A program made the position numbers and the translations under genes. From assembly GCA_036402175.1 (NCBI GenBank), contig DASWTK010000121.1, forward strand, positions 1-11,166: DNA of 11,166 nt, in the 5' to 3' direction. Under the pieces are notes generated by a model. It was not told the origin of the DNA. It searched no databases and saw only the letters and a program-made list of their open reading frames with translations. Positions 1 through 6,802 of the stretch are shown here, one piece after another (the stretch's first letter is position 1; each line of letters begins with the position of its first letter). This stretch comes from DASPKM01 sp036402175. GTDB taxonomy: Bacteria > Bacteroidota > Bacteroidia > Chitinophagales > Chitinophagaceae.

Positions 1-2772
1 ATGCGTTACGTAGTAAAGCGGGAAAGCGGCTGTTTCGCGTGAATATGCCTTGTCCCAGTTGTCACTGCAAACCGAAAACTGCGTATGAGGGGCATTCTTG
101 AGCATATTTTCTTTTTTATCCAGCGCTCCTTCTTCAATCAAGGTTATTTCACGCCGTATGCTCAGCATTGCCTCGCAAAAACGATCCAGTTCACCTTTAT
201 CTTCACTCTCAGTAGGCTCGATCATTATAGTACCTGGTACCGGAAAACTCATAGTAGGAGCGTGAAAACCATAATCCATCAGCCGCTTGGCAACATCTTC
301 CGCCTCAACCTCTGCCGATCTCTTGAAGGGCCTGAGATCAACAATGAATTCATGGGCGCAGGTTCCATTGGTCCCGAGATATAACACATCATATGAACCG
401 GTAAGTCTTGCGCGCATATAGTTTGCATTGAGGATCGCAATCTCGGTTGCCGCGCGAACGCCAATCGCTCCAAGCATTCTGATATATCCATAGCTTATAA
501 GCAAAATAGAAGCTGAGCCATAGGGCGCTGCGGAAACAGCTCCATCGCTGCCGGTTTCAACATGACCCGGTAAATATGGTGCGAGGTGTTGCTTTACACA
601 GATTGGGCCCATTCCCGGACCGCCACCACCATGCGGAATGGCAAAGGTTTTATGAAGATTGAGGTGGCAGACATCTGCACCAATCAGACCCGGGGCTGTG
701 AGGCCTACCTGAGCATTCATATTAGCGCCATCCATATAAACCTGTCCGCCATGCTGGTGAACGATGGCGGTGATCTCTTTTACGGTTTCTTCATAAACAC
801 CATACGTGCTCGGATAAGTGATCATGATTCCAGCCAGGTTGGCTGCGTGAAGCGCGGCCTTCGCCTTCAGGTCCTCCACATCAATATAACCATTCTCCAA
901 AGCCTTTACCACAACTACCTTCATGCCCGCCATTACTGCAGAGGCCGGATTAGTGCCGTGAGCGGAGATAGGGATCAGCATTACTTTCCGGTGATGATCG
1001 CCGCGACTTTCATGATATGCCCTGATCACGAGTAATCCTGCGTATTCTCCCTGAGCGCCGCTATTGGGCTGCAGACTGCATGCGTCAAACGCGGTGATCT
1101 CGCACAGGTAGTCTGACAGCTCATCAATCACCTGTTTATATCCTGCCGCCTGATCTGCCGGCACAAAAGGATGGATCTTGCTCCAATGCGCCCAGCTGAG
1201 TGGCATCATTTCCGCAGCCGCATTCAGCTTCATTGTGCATGACCCAAGAGGTATCATACTTGTATTCAGTGAAATGTCCTTGTTCTCAAGCATCTTAATA
1301 TAACGCATCATTTGGGTCTCACTGTGATGCTTGTTGAATACCTCGTGCTGGAGAAAAGCCGACTTTCTTCTTGCAAAAGAAGGGATGGCTTTTGTTATTT
1401 GTTCTTCGCTGAATGTTATCGCAGTGTTGTTGTTATTACCGGCAGAAGAAAATACATGCATTATATTAAACACATCCTGTTGGGTACTGGTTTCATCCAG
1501 CGATATCCCGATTAAATTGTTTGCATGATAACGGAAATTGATCTGCTTCTCTTCTGCAATCCGGCGTATAGCTGCCGCATCTTTGACCCGGATGGTGATC
1601 GTGTCAAAATGCGACTTATTAACCACTTCAAATCCTGAAGCAGTGAGCTCCGCTGAAAGCGCCTGCGTGAGCACCACGGTTCGGGCTGCGATGTTTTTCA
1701 ATCCATCGGGACCATGAAACACCGCAAACATGGCTGCAATGTTTGCAAGCAATGCCTGTGCGGTGCAGATGTTTGAAGTAGCCTTTTCTCTTTTAATATG
1801 CTGCTCGCGTGTTTGCAACGCCATGCGTAATGCGCGCTTGCCATTTGCGTCTATACTTACTCCTATGATCCTTCCCGGAATATTACGCTTGAAATCGTCA
1901 CGGGCTGCAAAGAAACCAGCGTGCGGACCGCCATAACCGAGCGGCACTCCAAGTCGCTGCGCAGAACCAATGGCGGCATCTGCTCCAAGTTCACCGGGAG
2001 GCGTTAATAAGGTTAACGCAAGCAGGTCTGTTGCCATCACAACATACGCGTTCACATTGTGAAGCTTGTTGATGAATTCGCGGTAATCCTCAACGGAACC
2101 CTTATCATTGGGATATTGAACAATCGCTCCGAAATAAGATTCGTCGATCACAGCAGTCCTGTAATCGCCGGTTACAATTTCTATCCCAACCGGAATCGCC
2201 CTCGTAGCCAGAACATCCTTTGTTTGAGGGAAGATCTCATCGTCAACAAAAAACTTCGGCCGGGTTATATGATCATGATCCCTGTTAAGCGTGTTAAAGA
2301 ACATTGTCATTGCTTCCGCGGCGCCGGTTGCTTCATCAAGCAGGGAGGCATTGGCAATGGGCAATGCGGTAAGATCGCTTACCATTGTCTGAAAATTCAG
2401 GAGACTTTCAAGTCGCCCCTGGGAAATTTCGGCCTGGTAAGGAGTGTATTGAGTATACCAGCCCGGATTTTCAAAAACATTACGAAGTATTACTGCGGGA
2501 GTATGGGTATCATAATAACCCTGTCCTATATAACTTTTGTACAGTTTATTTTTTAGCGATACTTCCTTGATATGGTACAGGTAGTCACTTTCACTCATCG
2601 CTGCCGGCAGGTTCAGGGGCTTTTTCATCCTGATAGCGGCGGGTACCGTCCGGTCGATCAACTCATCCAGACTGGCCATGCCAATAGTACGGAGCATTTC
2701 ATTTGTATCGTTTTCATTGGGACCGTTATGGCGGCCAGGGAATTCATTTTGACGGGATTCGAATAAATTCAT
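1..2772 (-). CDS. gcvP: Glycine dehydrogenase (decarboxylating), P protein, 3' end cut by window edge
   Basis: This is the PLP-dependent P protein of the glycine cleavage system. It decarboxylates glycine and passes the aminomethyl group to the lipoyl arm of GcvH, feeding one-carbon units to tetrahydrofolate. The frame is open for 924 codons from the ATG at 2772 to base 1; I read most of the edge-ward half codon by codon and saw no stop. The N-terminus (MNLFESRQNEFPGRHNGPNE) is typical of the family. A Gly-rich segment (HGGGGPGMGP) follows the PLP-lysine motif HLNLHKTF, with the lysine at residue 708 (bases 649-651). E. coli GcvP has its lysine at about 706, so the spacing is normal. The visible C-terminus ends at AAFPLYYVTH, so roughly 30-35 residues lie outside the window. 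It is the single-chain form, not split into GcvPA/GcvPB. No gcvT or gcvH is adjacent, and a good Bacteroidota-type promoter sits just upstream. Confidence 0.97.
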   Translation of the reverse strand, partial: MNLFESRQNEFPGRHNGPNENDTNEMLRTIGMASLDELIDRTVPAAIRMKKPLNLPAAMSESDYLYHIKEVSLKNKLYKSYIGQGYYDTHTPAVILRNVFENPGWYTQYTPYQAEISQGRLESLLNFQTMVSDLTALPIANASLLDEATGAAEAMTMFFNTLNRDHDHITRPKFFVDDEIFPQTKDVLATRAIPVGIEIVTGDYRTAVIDESYFGAIVQYPNDKGSVEDYREFINKLHNVNAYVVMATDLLALTLLTPPGELGADAAIGSAQRLGVPLGYGGPHAGFFAARDDFKRNIPGRIIGVSIDANGKRALRMALQTREQHIKREKATSNICTAQALLANIAAMFAVFHGPDGLKNIAARTVVLTQALSAELTASGFEVVNKSHFDTITIRVKDAAAIRRIAEEKQINFRYHANNLIGISLDETSTQQDVFNIMHVFSSAGNNNNTAITFSEEQITKAIPSFARRKSAFLQHEVFNKHHSETQMMRYIKMLENKDISLNTSMIPLGSCTMKLNAAAEMMPLSWAHWSKIHPFVPADQAAGYKQVIDELSDYLCEITAFDACSLQPNSGAQGEYAGLLVIRAYHESRGDHHRKVMLIPISAHGTNPASAVMAGMKVVVVKALENGYIDVEDLKAKAALHAANLAGIMITYPSTYGVYEETVKEITAIVHQHGGQVYMDGANMNAQVGLTAPGLIGADVCHLNLHKTFAIPHGGGGPGMGPICVKQHLAPYLPGHVETGSDGAVSAAPYGSASILLISYGYIRMLGAIGVRAATEIAILNANYMRARLTGSYDVLYLGTNGTCAHEFIVDLRPFKRSAEVEAEDVAKRLMDYGFHAPTMSFPVPGTIMIEPTESEDKGELDRFCEAMLSIRREITLIEEGALDKKENMLKNAPHTQFSVCSDNWDKAYSRETAAFPLYYVTH

Positions 2773-2794
2773 GCTTATTTTATTGAAGGAGCCG

Positions 2795-2825
2795 CAAAGT
2801 TAAGGGAAGGAGGGGTATGGTGCAA
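2795..2825 (-). promoter_or_regulatory. Bacteroidota-type promoter for gcvP
   Basis: On the minus strand a TTG (2825-2823) is followed by 20 nt and then TAACTTTG (2802-2795). This matches the Bacteroidota housekeeping pattern TTG-N19/20-TAnnTTTG fully at the -7 box. Transcription would start about 16 nt before the gcvP ATG, giving a very short leader. No glycine-riboswitch-like structure fits in that space. Confidence 0.6.
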
Positions 2826-2888
2826 GGATGGCAACTTAATATCGACCATTCGTTATCTACCCTTTTTACACGAACCTCACGGGTTCCC

Positions 2889-2918
2889 TTTGTTAATACC
2901 AAATAATCAATATTTTTA
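2889..2918 (+). promoter_or_regulatory. Candidate promoter for the DUF3667 gene
   Basis: TTTG (2889-2892), an 18-nt spacer, then TATTTTTA (2911-2918), which matches seven of eight positions of TAnnTTTG. Transcription would begin only a few bases before the ATG at 2928, so the message would be nearly leaderless. The -7 box differs from consensus in its last base, so confidence is moderate at best. Confidence 0.35.
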
Positions 2919-2927
2919 GGCTGTCAC

Positions 2928-3728
2928 ATGCATCCAACCAACTGCCTGAACTGTGCAACCCTGCTCACAGCAGATGATCGTTTTTGTCCCACCTGCGGTC
3001 AGAAAACCGATACCCATAGGTTAACGATGTCGCATATAAAGCATGACGTTATACACGCGGTAACGCATGCTGACAGAGGGTTTCTGTTCACCATCAAGGA
3101 ACTTGTGATAAATCCGGGACGAGTTGCAAGGGAATATGTTCAGGGAAAAAGAAAAAAGTATTTTAATCCTTTCAGCTTTCTCATCATCATTATCGGGATT
3201 CTTTTGATTGCAAACAGCATATTCAAGCCATACTCAAGACCGGGAGAATCAGTTTCCAAAACTCCGCCTTCTACCATGAGATCTGAACAGGGAAGGAAAA
3301 AGTATGCTGAGATACTTGAAAGGAGCCGCAATTTTGGAGAATTCATGAATAAAAGAACCAACCTGGTACTTTTTGTTAGCACTCCATTCATTGCGGCCGT
3401 ACTTTGGCTGATTTTCAGAAGACGGGGATTGAACTATGCCGAACACCTGGCGGCAATGGCTTATGTGAATGGATTTCTTAATCTTCTTACCAGCTTCATT
3501 TACGGACCGTTGCTGTACTTCTCCAGGGGAACCTATGTTTTCACAGGTATTTACGCGATGATGATGCTAAGCCATGTTTTTTATGTAGGATACCTGTATC
3601 ATGGATTTCTTGGATATACCCACGGCAGGGACTATTGGAAAACGATTGGAGGAGGTTTGTTGGCAATCCTTGCATGGGCGGCACTCTCAATGGGTGTCGG
3701 AATGTACTACATCCGCTATGGTTTCTGA
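2928..3728 (+). CDS. DUF3667 family zinc-ribbon membrane protein
   Basis: A 266-residue protein of unknown function. The N-terminus holds a zinc ribbon, C6-x2-C9 and C20-x2-C23 (CPTCGQ). It is followed by the DUF3667 hallmark around residues 51-84: GFLFTIKELVINPGR, then REYVQGKRKKYFNPFSF. Five hydrophobic segments follow, at about 81-99, 145-163, 172-198, 203-230 and 240-262, so the ribbon is likely cytoplasmic and the rest in the inner membrane. A charged linker (about 100-143, rich in R, K, E, S) separates the first two segments. The family is common in Bacteroidota and has no established function that I know of. The start is the ATG just behind a candidate promoter. The 3' end runs 42 nt into the convergent fatty acid hydroxylase gene. 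Confidence 0.88.
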   Translation: MHPTNCLNCATLLTADDRFCPTCGQKTDTHRLTMSHIKHDVIHAVTHADRGFLFTIKELVINPGRVAREYVQGKRKKYFNPFSFLIIIIGILLIANSIFKPYSRPGESVSKTPPSTMRSEQGRKKYAEILERSRNFGEFMNKRTNLVLFVSTPFIAAVLWLIFRRRGLNYAEHLAAMAYVNGFLNLLTSFIYGPLLYFSRGTYVFTGIYAMMMLSHVFYVGYLYHGFLGYTHGRDYWKTIGGGLLAILAWAALSMGVGMYYIRYGF

Positions 3729-4628
3729 TTGTGATTTCCTGAGCTCTTCACTTGTTTGCCTGCTGCCGTCATGACTCCAGCCCGGAGCTTTAAACAAATA
3801 ACCAAGCTTTGTTCTCCATCCGATATCTTTTCTGGTCAGATCTTCCCAGATGCCGATCCATTCGTGAAAAATAATATTTACCGGACTTGAATCGTGCAGG
3901 GGCTTCGTTAAGCCATAGCGGATAGGTTCATATTCAGTTTCCGGCAGTTCAGACTGGAAGGTGCCGAACAGCTTATCCCAGAAAATAAAAACAAAACCCA
4001 TGTTCTTGTCAAGGTATTTCACATTTGATGCGTGGTGCACGCGATGGTGAGACGGAGTGACCATTATATATTCAAGCCAGCCAAGCTTTTTTATGAGTTC
4101 TGTATGTACGAACAGACCCCAGGTTTGCATCAGTGAATAAATAAAGAAGATGTCAATAGGCCTGAAACCAATATATGCAAGAGGAATAAAAAAAACGAAC
4201 CGGTAAAGGGGTTGAAAGACCGAAGAACGGAATTCAACTGTAAAATTCAGGTGCTCGGCCGAATGATGGGTCACGTGTACTGCCCAGAATAACCTGCAGT
4301 AATGTTCCAGCCTGTGAAGCCAGTACATAAGAAAATCTATGCTCAGCAGCAATGCGATCCAGTAGATCCAGGGGTTTTCTATCATCATCGTCTTATACTG
4401 CCAGGTATAAGCAAGCAGCAGCAGGTACCCACTTCTTATCAGCAGGTCGAGCCCTCCGTTCAGCAACGATAGAAAAAAATTGGTAGCGGTTTCCCTCCAG
4501 CTATACAGTTTGCGGTGGTGGTAATTGCTTAAAAAAATCTCAACCGCAATCACCATTACAAAAAAAGGCGTGCTTTTCAGTACTTCAAGGTTCTCTTTCA
4601 GTGTTTCGCTAAAGATCATCGTTAACAT
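3687..4628 (-). CDS. Fatty acid hydroxylase / sterol desaturase family protein
   Basis: A 313-residue integral membrane di-iron oxygenase of the fatty acid hydroxylase superfamily (PF04116). The histidine clusters expected to bind iron are intact: H105-RLE-H109, H118-VT-H121-H122 (followed by SAEH126), a single conserved-looking H175 in FVHTE, and H195-RV-H198-H199. Hydrophobic stretches at about 20-34, 50-75, 85-104 and 140-170 fit a multi-pass membrane fold. The C-terminal motif APGWSHDGSR resembles bacterial relatives of alkylglycerol monooxygenase, so hydroxylation or cleavage of a membrane lipid is plausible; the substrate cannot be read from sequence. The start is the ATG at 4628; M4 (4619) is an alternative. 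The C-terminal 14 codons lie over the end of the DUF3667 gene, and no earlier stop exists in frame. Confidence 0.92.
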   Translation of the reverse strand: MLTMIFSETLKENLEVLKSTPFFVMVIAVEIFLSNYHHRKLYSWRETATNFFLSLLNGGLDLLIRSGYLLLLAYTWQYKTMMIENPWIYWIALLLSIDFLMYWLHRLEHYCRLFWAVHVTHHSAEHLNFTVEFRSSVFQPLYRFVFFIPLAYIGFRPIDIFFIYSLMQTWGLFVHTELIKKLGWLEYIMVTPSHHRVHHASNVKYLDKNMGFVFIFWDKLFGTFQSELPETEYEPIRYGLTKPLHDSSPVNIIFHEWIGIWEDLTRKDIGWRTKLGYLFKAPGWSHDGSRQTSEELRKSQSETIADVVHSDTH

Positions 4629-4659
4629 ATCGCCAATAGTTTCCTGCGGACCCAGACAT

Positions 4660-4667
4660 TACCTTTG
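4660..4667 (+). promoter_or_regulatory. -7 box of promoter for the cysteine-cluster gene
   Basis: TACCTTTG matches TAnnTTTG exactly and sits 18 nt before the GTG start at 4686, in the 57-nt spacer between two divergent genes. The -33 region is poor: only a TTT run at 4640-4642, with 17 nt to the box. The call therefore rests mainly on the -7 match and its position. Confidence 0.4.
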
Positions 4668-4685
4668 CAGGGTTAAATCCTTTCA

Positions 4686-5183
4686 GTGTCTCAACATTTG
4701 TTACATAACTGGAACAAAAAATCAGCCGGTAAGCAAAAGGCTTATAAGCAGTTACTTAATAGCGGTAATCAACAGAAACTGTTGAAAATTTTACCCGAAC
4801 TGCACGAAGAAGCCTTCTCAAACATCAATTGTCTTGAGTGTGCCAACTGTTGCAGGAACTATTCGCCACGATTTAAAACGCCGGATATCAAACGCATCAG
4901 CAGGCATCTCGGCATGAAAGAGGGTGTTTTTATTGAAACCTATCTGAGACTGGATGAAGATGGTGATTACGTAGTGAAATCAACACCCTGCCCATTCCTG
5001 GGAAGCGATAATTTCTGTGGTATTTATGACGTGAGACCTTCAGATTGCGCAAGATATCCTTATACCGATGAAGACGTGTTATTGAAACGGCCGCAACTAA
5101 CTTTGAAAAATTCCACTGTTTGTCCGGCTGTATATTATGTACTGGAGAAACTTACAGAGATCAGGTCGTCCGGTTCGTTATAG
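4686..5183 (+). CDS. YkgJ family cysteine cluster protein
   Basis: A 165-residue soluble protein of the YkgJ/CxxCxxCC family (PF03692), thought to bind zinc or an iron-sulfur cluster; its biological role is not established. Eight cysteines are present: C49-x2-C52-x2-C55-C56, then C102, C111, C121 and C146. The typical signatures CLECANCC, TPCPFL, CGIYDVRPSDCARYP and VCPAV are all there. The first 45 residues are a basic helical lead-in, as in other Bacteroidota members. The start is GTG, the first start codon after an in-frame TAA at 4674-4676; no ATG is available before the conserved part. The TAG stop (5181-5183) directly abuts the stop of the convergent MFS gene. Confidence 0.9.
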   Translation: MSQHLLHNWNKKSAGKQKAYKQLLNSGNQQKLLKILPELHEEAFSNINCLECANCCRNYSPRFKTPDIKRISRHLGMKEGVFIETYLRLDEDGDYVVKSTPCPFLGSDNFCGIYDVRPSDCARYPYTDEDVLLKRPQLTLKNSTVCPAVYYVLEKLTEIRSSGSL

Positions 5184-6428
5184 TTAATATTGAAGTTTTC
5201 GCAAAGTTGGCGCTTTCAGCCAGGTAAAAATAACTACGGCCATCGTCATTCCTCCTCCAAAAACTACTGCGGTAACGGTTCCCAGAAATCTTGCGGCCAC
5301 CCCGCTTTCGAAAGCACCCAGTTCATTCGACGACATTATGAATATGCTGTTAAGCGCAGCAACCCTGCCACGCATTTCATCGGGGGTTTTGAGTTGCAGA
5401 ATTGTCGATCGTACAATGACACTGACTCCATCCAGAACTCCCGATATGAACAAAGCAAGCAATGAAAGCCAGAATACTTCGGATAGTCCGAACGTAATGA
5501 TGCATATGCCAAACCCGGCAACACACAACAGCATTACTCTTCCCTGATGCTGCTTCAATGGGCGGAAAGTAAGCAGCATCAGTATTACAACAGAACCGAG
5601 AGCAGGCGCTGATCGCAGCATTCCCAGACCTTCGGGTCCCACTTTTAATATCTTATCGGCGAAAACGGGTAAAAGCGCGGTTGCGCCTCCAAACAAAACT
5701 GCAAAAAGGTCAAGGCTAAGCGCGCCGAGAACTTCTTTAGTACGCCATACAAATCTGAATCCCTGCCGGATGCTTTCGATTAATTTTTCCTGTCGTAGTA
5801 CGCCGGTGAAAGGTTTTGGTTTGATGAAGATGAGACTTGCAATAGCAATCGTCATCAGCAACAGCATCAGGTAAAAGGTGTAGGTGATGCCAATTGACGC
5901 ATATAACAAACCTGCGAGCGCAGGACCGGTTACGGCGCCTACCTGCCACGACCCGCTATGCCAGAGTGTTGCATTTGCAAGAAGATGTCTTGGTACCAGT
6001 TGGCTTACCAATGCAAAGGAGGTAGGTCCGCTGAATGACCGGAGTATGCCGGTGCCGAATACAACAAAGTAAATGATGAATAACAACCAGGTGGGAGAGA
6101 GCATTCCAATTGCAAGATCGGTTGTAAAAAAGCACAGACAACCGGTGAGCAGGAAATTGCCAACAACGCTTCTGAAGAGCAGGTTTCTTTTATCGCTTTT
6201 ATCTATAACATGACCCGAATAAAATGCCATCAGGAATGCAGGAACAAATTCAACCAGCCCGATCATGCCAATGCTGAATGGATCTTTGGTAAGATCATAA
6301 ACTTTCCAGCTGATAAGCGTGGCCTGCATGTTCAGTACCAAAATGAAAAAGAACCTTCCAAGGATGTAATTCCTGAATTCAGGATAGCGGAGGGTTTGAA
6401 AGGGATCTTTTTTATTGGGTGGGTTCAT
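5184..6428 (-). CDS. MFS transporter (EntS-like, MFS_3 type)
   Basis: A 414-residue inner-membrane transporter of the major facilitator superfamily with about 12 hydrophobic segments. It resembles the MFS_3/EntS group of putative exporters (starting DPFQTLRYPEFRNYILGRFF). The motif A-like loop GHVIDKSDKRN follows the second segment, and a second loop, RSTILQLKTPDEMRGRVAALNS, is typical of this group. The substrate cannot be inferred; siderophore or drug export is only a family-level suggestion. I chose the ATG at 6428. A GTG six codons upstream (6444-6446) is in frame, but it is part of an ATCAGTG repeat heptamer and is therefore probably not a true start. The stop codon abuts the convergent cysteine-cluster gene with no spacer. 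Confidence 0.9.
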   Translation of the reverse strand: MNPPNKKDPFQTLRYPEFRNYILGRFFFILVLNMQATLISWKVYDLTKDPFSIGMIGLVEFVPAFLMAFYSGHVIDKSDKRNLLFRSVVGNFLLTGCLCFFTTDLAIGMLSPTWLLFIIYFVVFGTGILRSFSGPTSFALVSQLVPRHLLANATLWHSGSWQVGAVTGPALAGLLYASIGITYTFYLMLLLMTIAIASLIFIKPKPFTGVLRQEKLIESIRQGFRFVWRTKEVLGALSLDLFAVLFGGATALLPVFADKILKVGPEGLGMLRSAPALGSVVILMLLTFRPLKQHQGRVMLLCVAGFGICIITFGLSEVFWLSLLALFISGVLDGVSVIVRSTILQLKTPDEMRGRVAALNSIFIMSSNELGAFESGVAARFLGTVTAVVFGGGMTMAVVIFTWLKAPTLRKLQY

Positions 6429-6465
6429 TGCAGATTTAAGGATCACTGATTTTTAAGAACACGGA

Positions 6466-6494
6466 TTTTTATAGCACAGATTTGATATGGATTT
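6466..6494 (+). repeat. Left repeat unit, copy 1
   Basis: This 29-nt block starts TTTTTATAGCACAG and ends GATATGGATTT. Its exact reverse complement is at 6732-6760. It is repeated directly at 6499-6527 with two differences (CACAGA becomes AACGGA), giving a 33-nt period. Confidence 0.85.
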
Positions 6495-6498
6495 TGAT

Positions 6499-6544
6499 TT
6501 TTTATAGAACGGATTTGATATGGATTTGGGGGATTTCACGGATT
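6499..6544 (+). repeat. Left repeat unit, copy 2, with extension
   Basis: A second direct copy of the 29-nt block (27 of 29 identical), followed by GGGGGATTTCACGGATT. The stretch 6512-6544 pairs with 6715-6747 as an inverted repeat of 33 nt with one mismatch. Because 6732-6747 can also pair with copy 1, two mutually exclusive hairpins are possible. Confidence 0.8.
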
Positions 6545-6714
6545 GTGATTTTATATAGATAATGTTGTCTGCTGCATATAGTTTTTGATATTAAGGATCC
6601 GATCAAAATTCAGTATTCTCTCACATCAATCTCTGGCATCCTTCAATGCATTCTATTTTTTTAACTGCGAATTTGAACATACAGTCAATTATTTTTTCCC
6701 TTTTCAATTTGACC

Positions 6715-6760
6715 AATCCGTGCAATCCCCCAAATCCATATCAAATCTGTGCTATAAAAA
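6715..6760 (-). repeat. Right repeat unit, inverted copy
   Basis: The inverse of the left units: 6732-6760 matches 6466-6494 perfectly over 29 nt, and 6715-6747 matches 6512-6544 with one mismatch. It looks like a composite of the two left copies. Confidence 0.85.
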
Positions 6761-6775
6761 ACCCTGCTAAATAAT

Positions 6776-6802
6776 AAATCCATATCAGAATAATCCGTGC
6801 TA
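6776..6802 (-). repeat. Right repeat unit, outer partial copy
   Basis: AAATCCATATCA (6776-6787), then ATCCGTGCTA (6793-6802), repeats parts of the inner right unit in the same direction. It ends directly before the kinase stop codon (6803-6805), so the element reaches the very end of the gene. Confidence 0.65.

Larger units (their letters stand above)
6444..6802. repeat. Repeat-bounded intergenic region (imperfect inverted repeat)
   Basis: This gap between the MFS start and the kinase stop is framed by copies of one sequence family. The left side has CAC(T/G/A)GAT-type heptamers at 6444-6450, 6460-6466, 6475-6481, 6508-6514 (AACGGAT) and 6537-6543. The right side has their inverse (ATCCGTG/ATCTGTG) at 6716-6722, 6745-6751 and 6793-6799. 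A longer block containing GATTTGATATGGATTT is found twice on the left and inverted on the right. The last unit ends at 6802, one base before the kinase stop codon. The AT-rich core (about 6546-6713) shows no convincing gene; a 61-codon frame inside it looks spurious. It could be a MITE-like element or another repetitive intergenic element. Confidence 0.75.

Noticed and set aside
85..2766. Many plus-strand frames of 60-165 codons, e.g. 586-1035 and 2059-2556
   Set aside because: They lie opposite gcvP, whose frame is continuous and clearly homologous throughout; these plus-strand frames show no recognisable domain and have no start context of their own.
2773..2794. Glycine riboswitch upstream of gcvP
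   Set aside because: The predicted leader is under 25 nt, much too short for a glycine aptamer, and no aptamer-like pairing was seen in the wider 155-nt spacer.
4525..4785. 86-codon plus-strand frame spanning the hydroxylase start and the start of the cysteine-cluster gene
   Set aside because: It overlaps two well-supported genes on different frames and has no recognisable features.
6585..6770. 61-codon plus-strand frame in the repeat-bounded gap
   Set aside because: It runs into the inverted repeat arm and has low-complexity, Phe-rich composition without a promoter or family features, so it is very probably chance in AT-rich DNA.
6444..6802. CRISPR array
   Set aside because: The repeats are inverted as well as direct, differ in length and spacing, and have no regular unique spacers or cas genes nearby.
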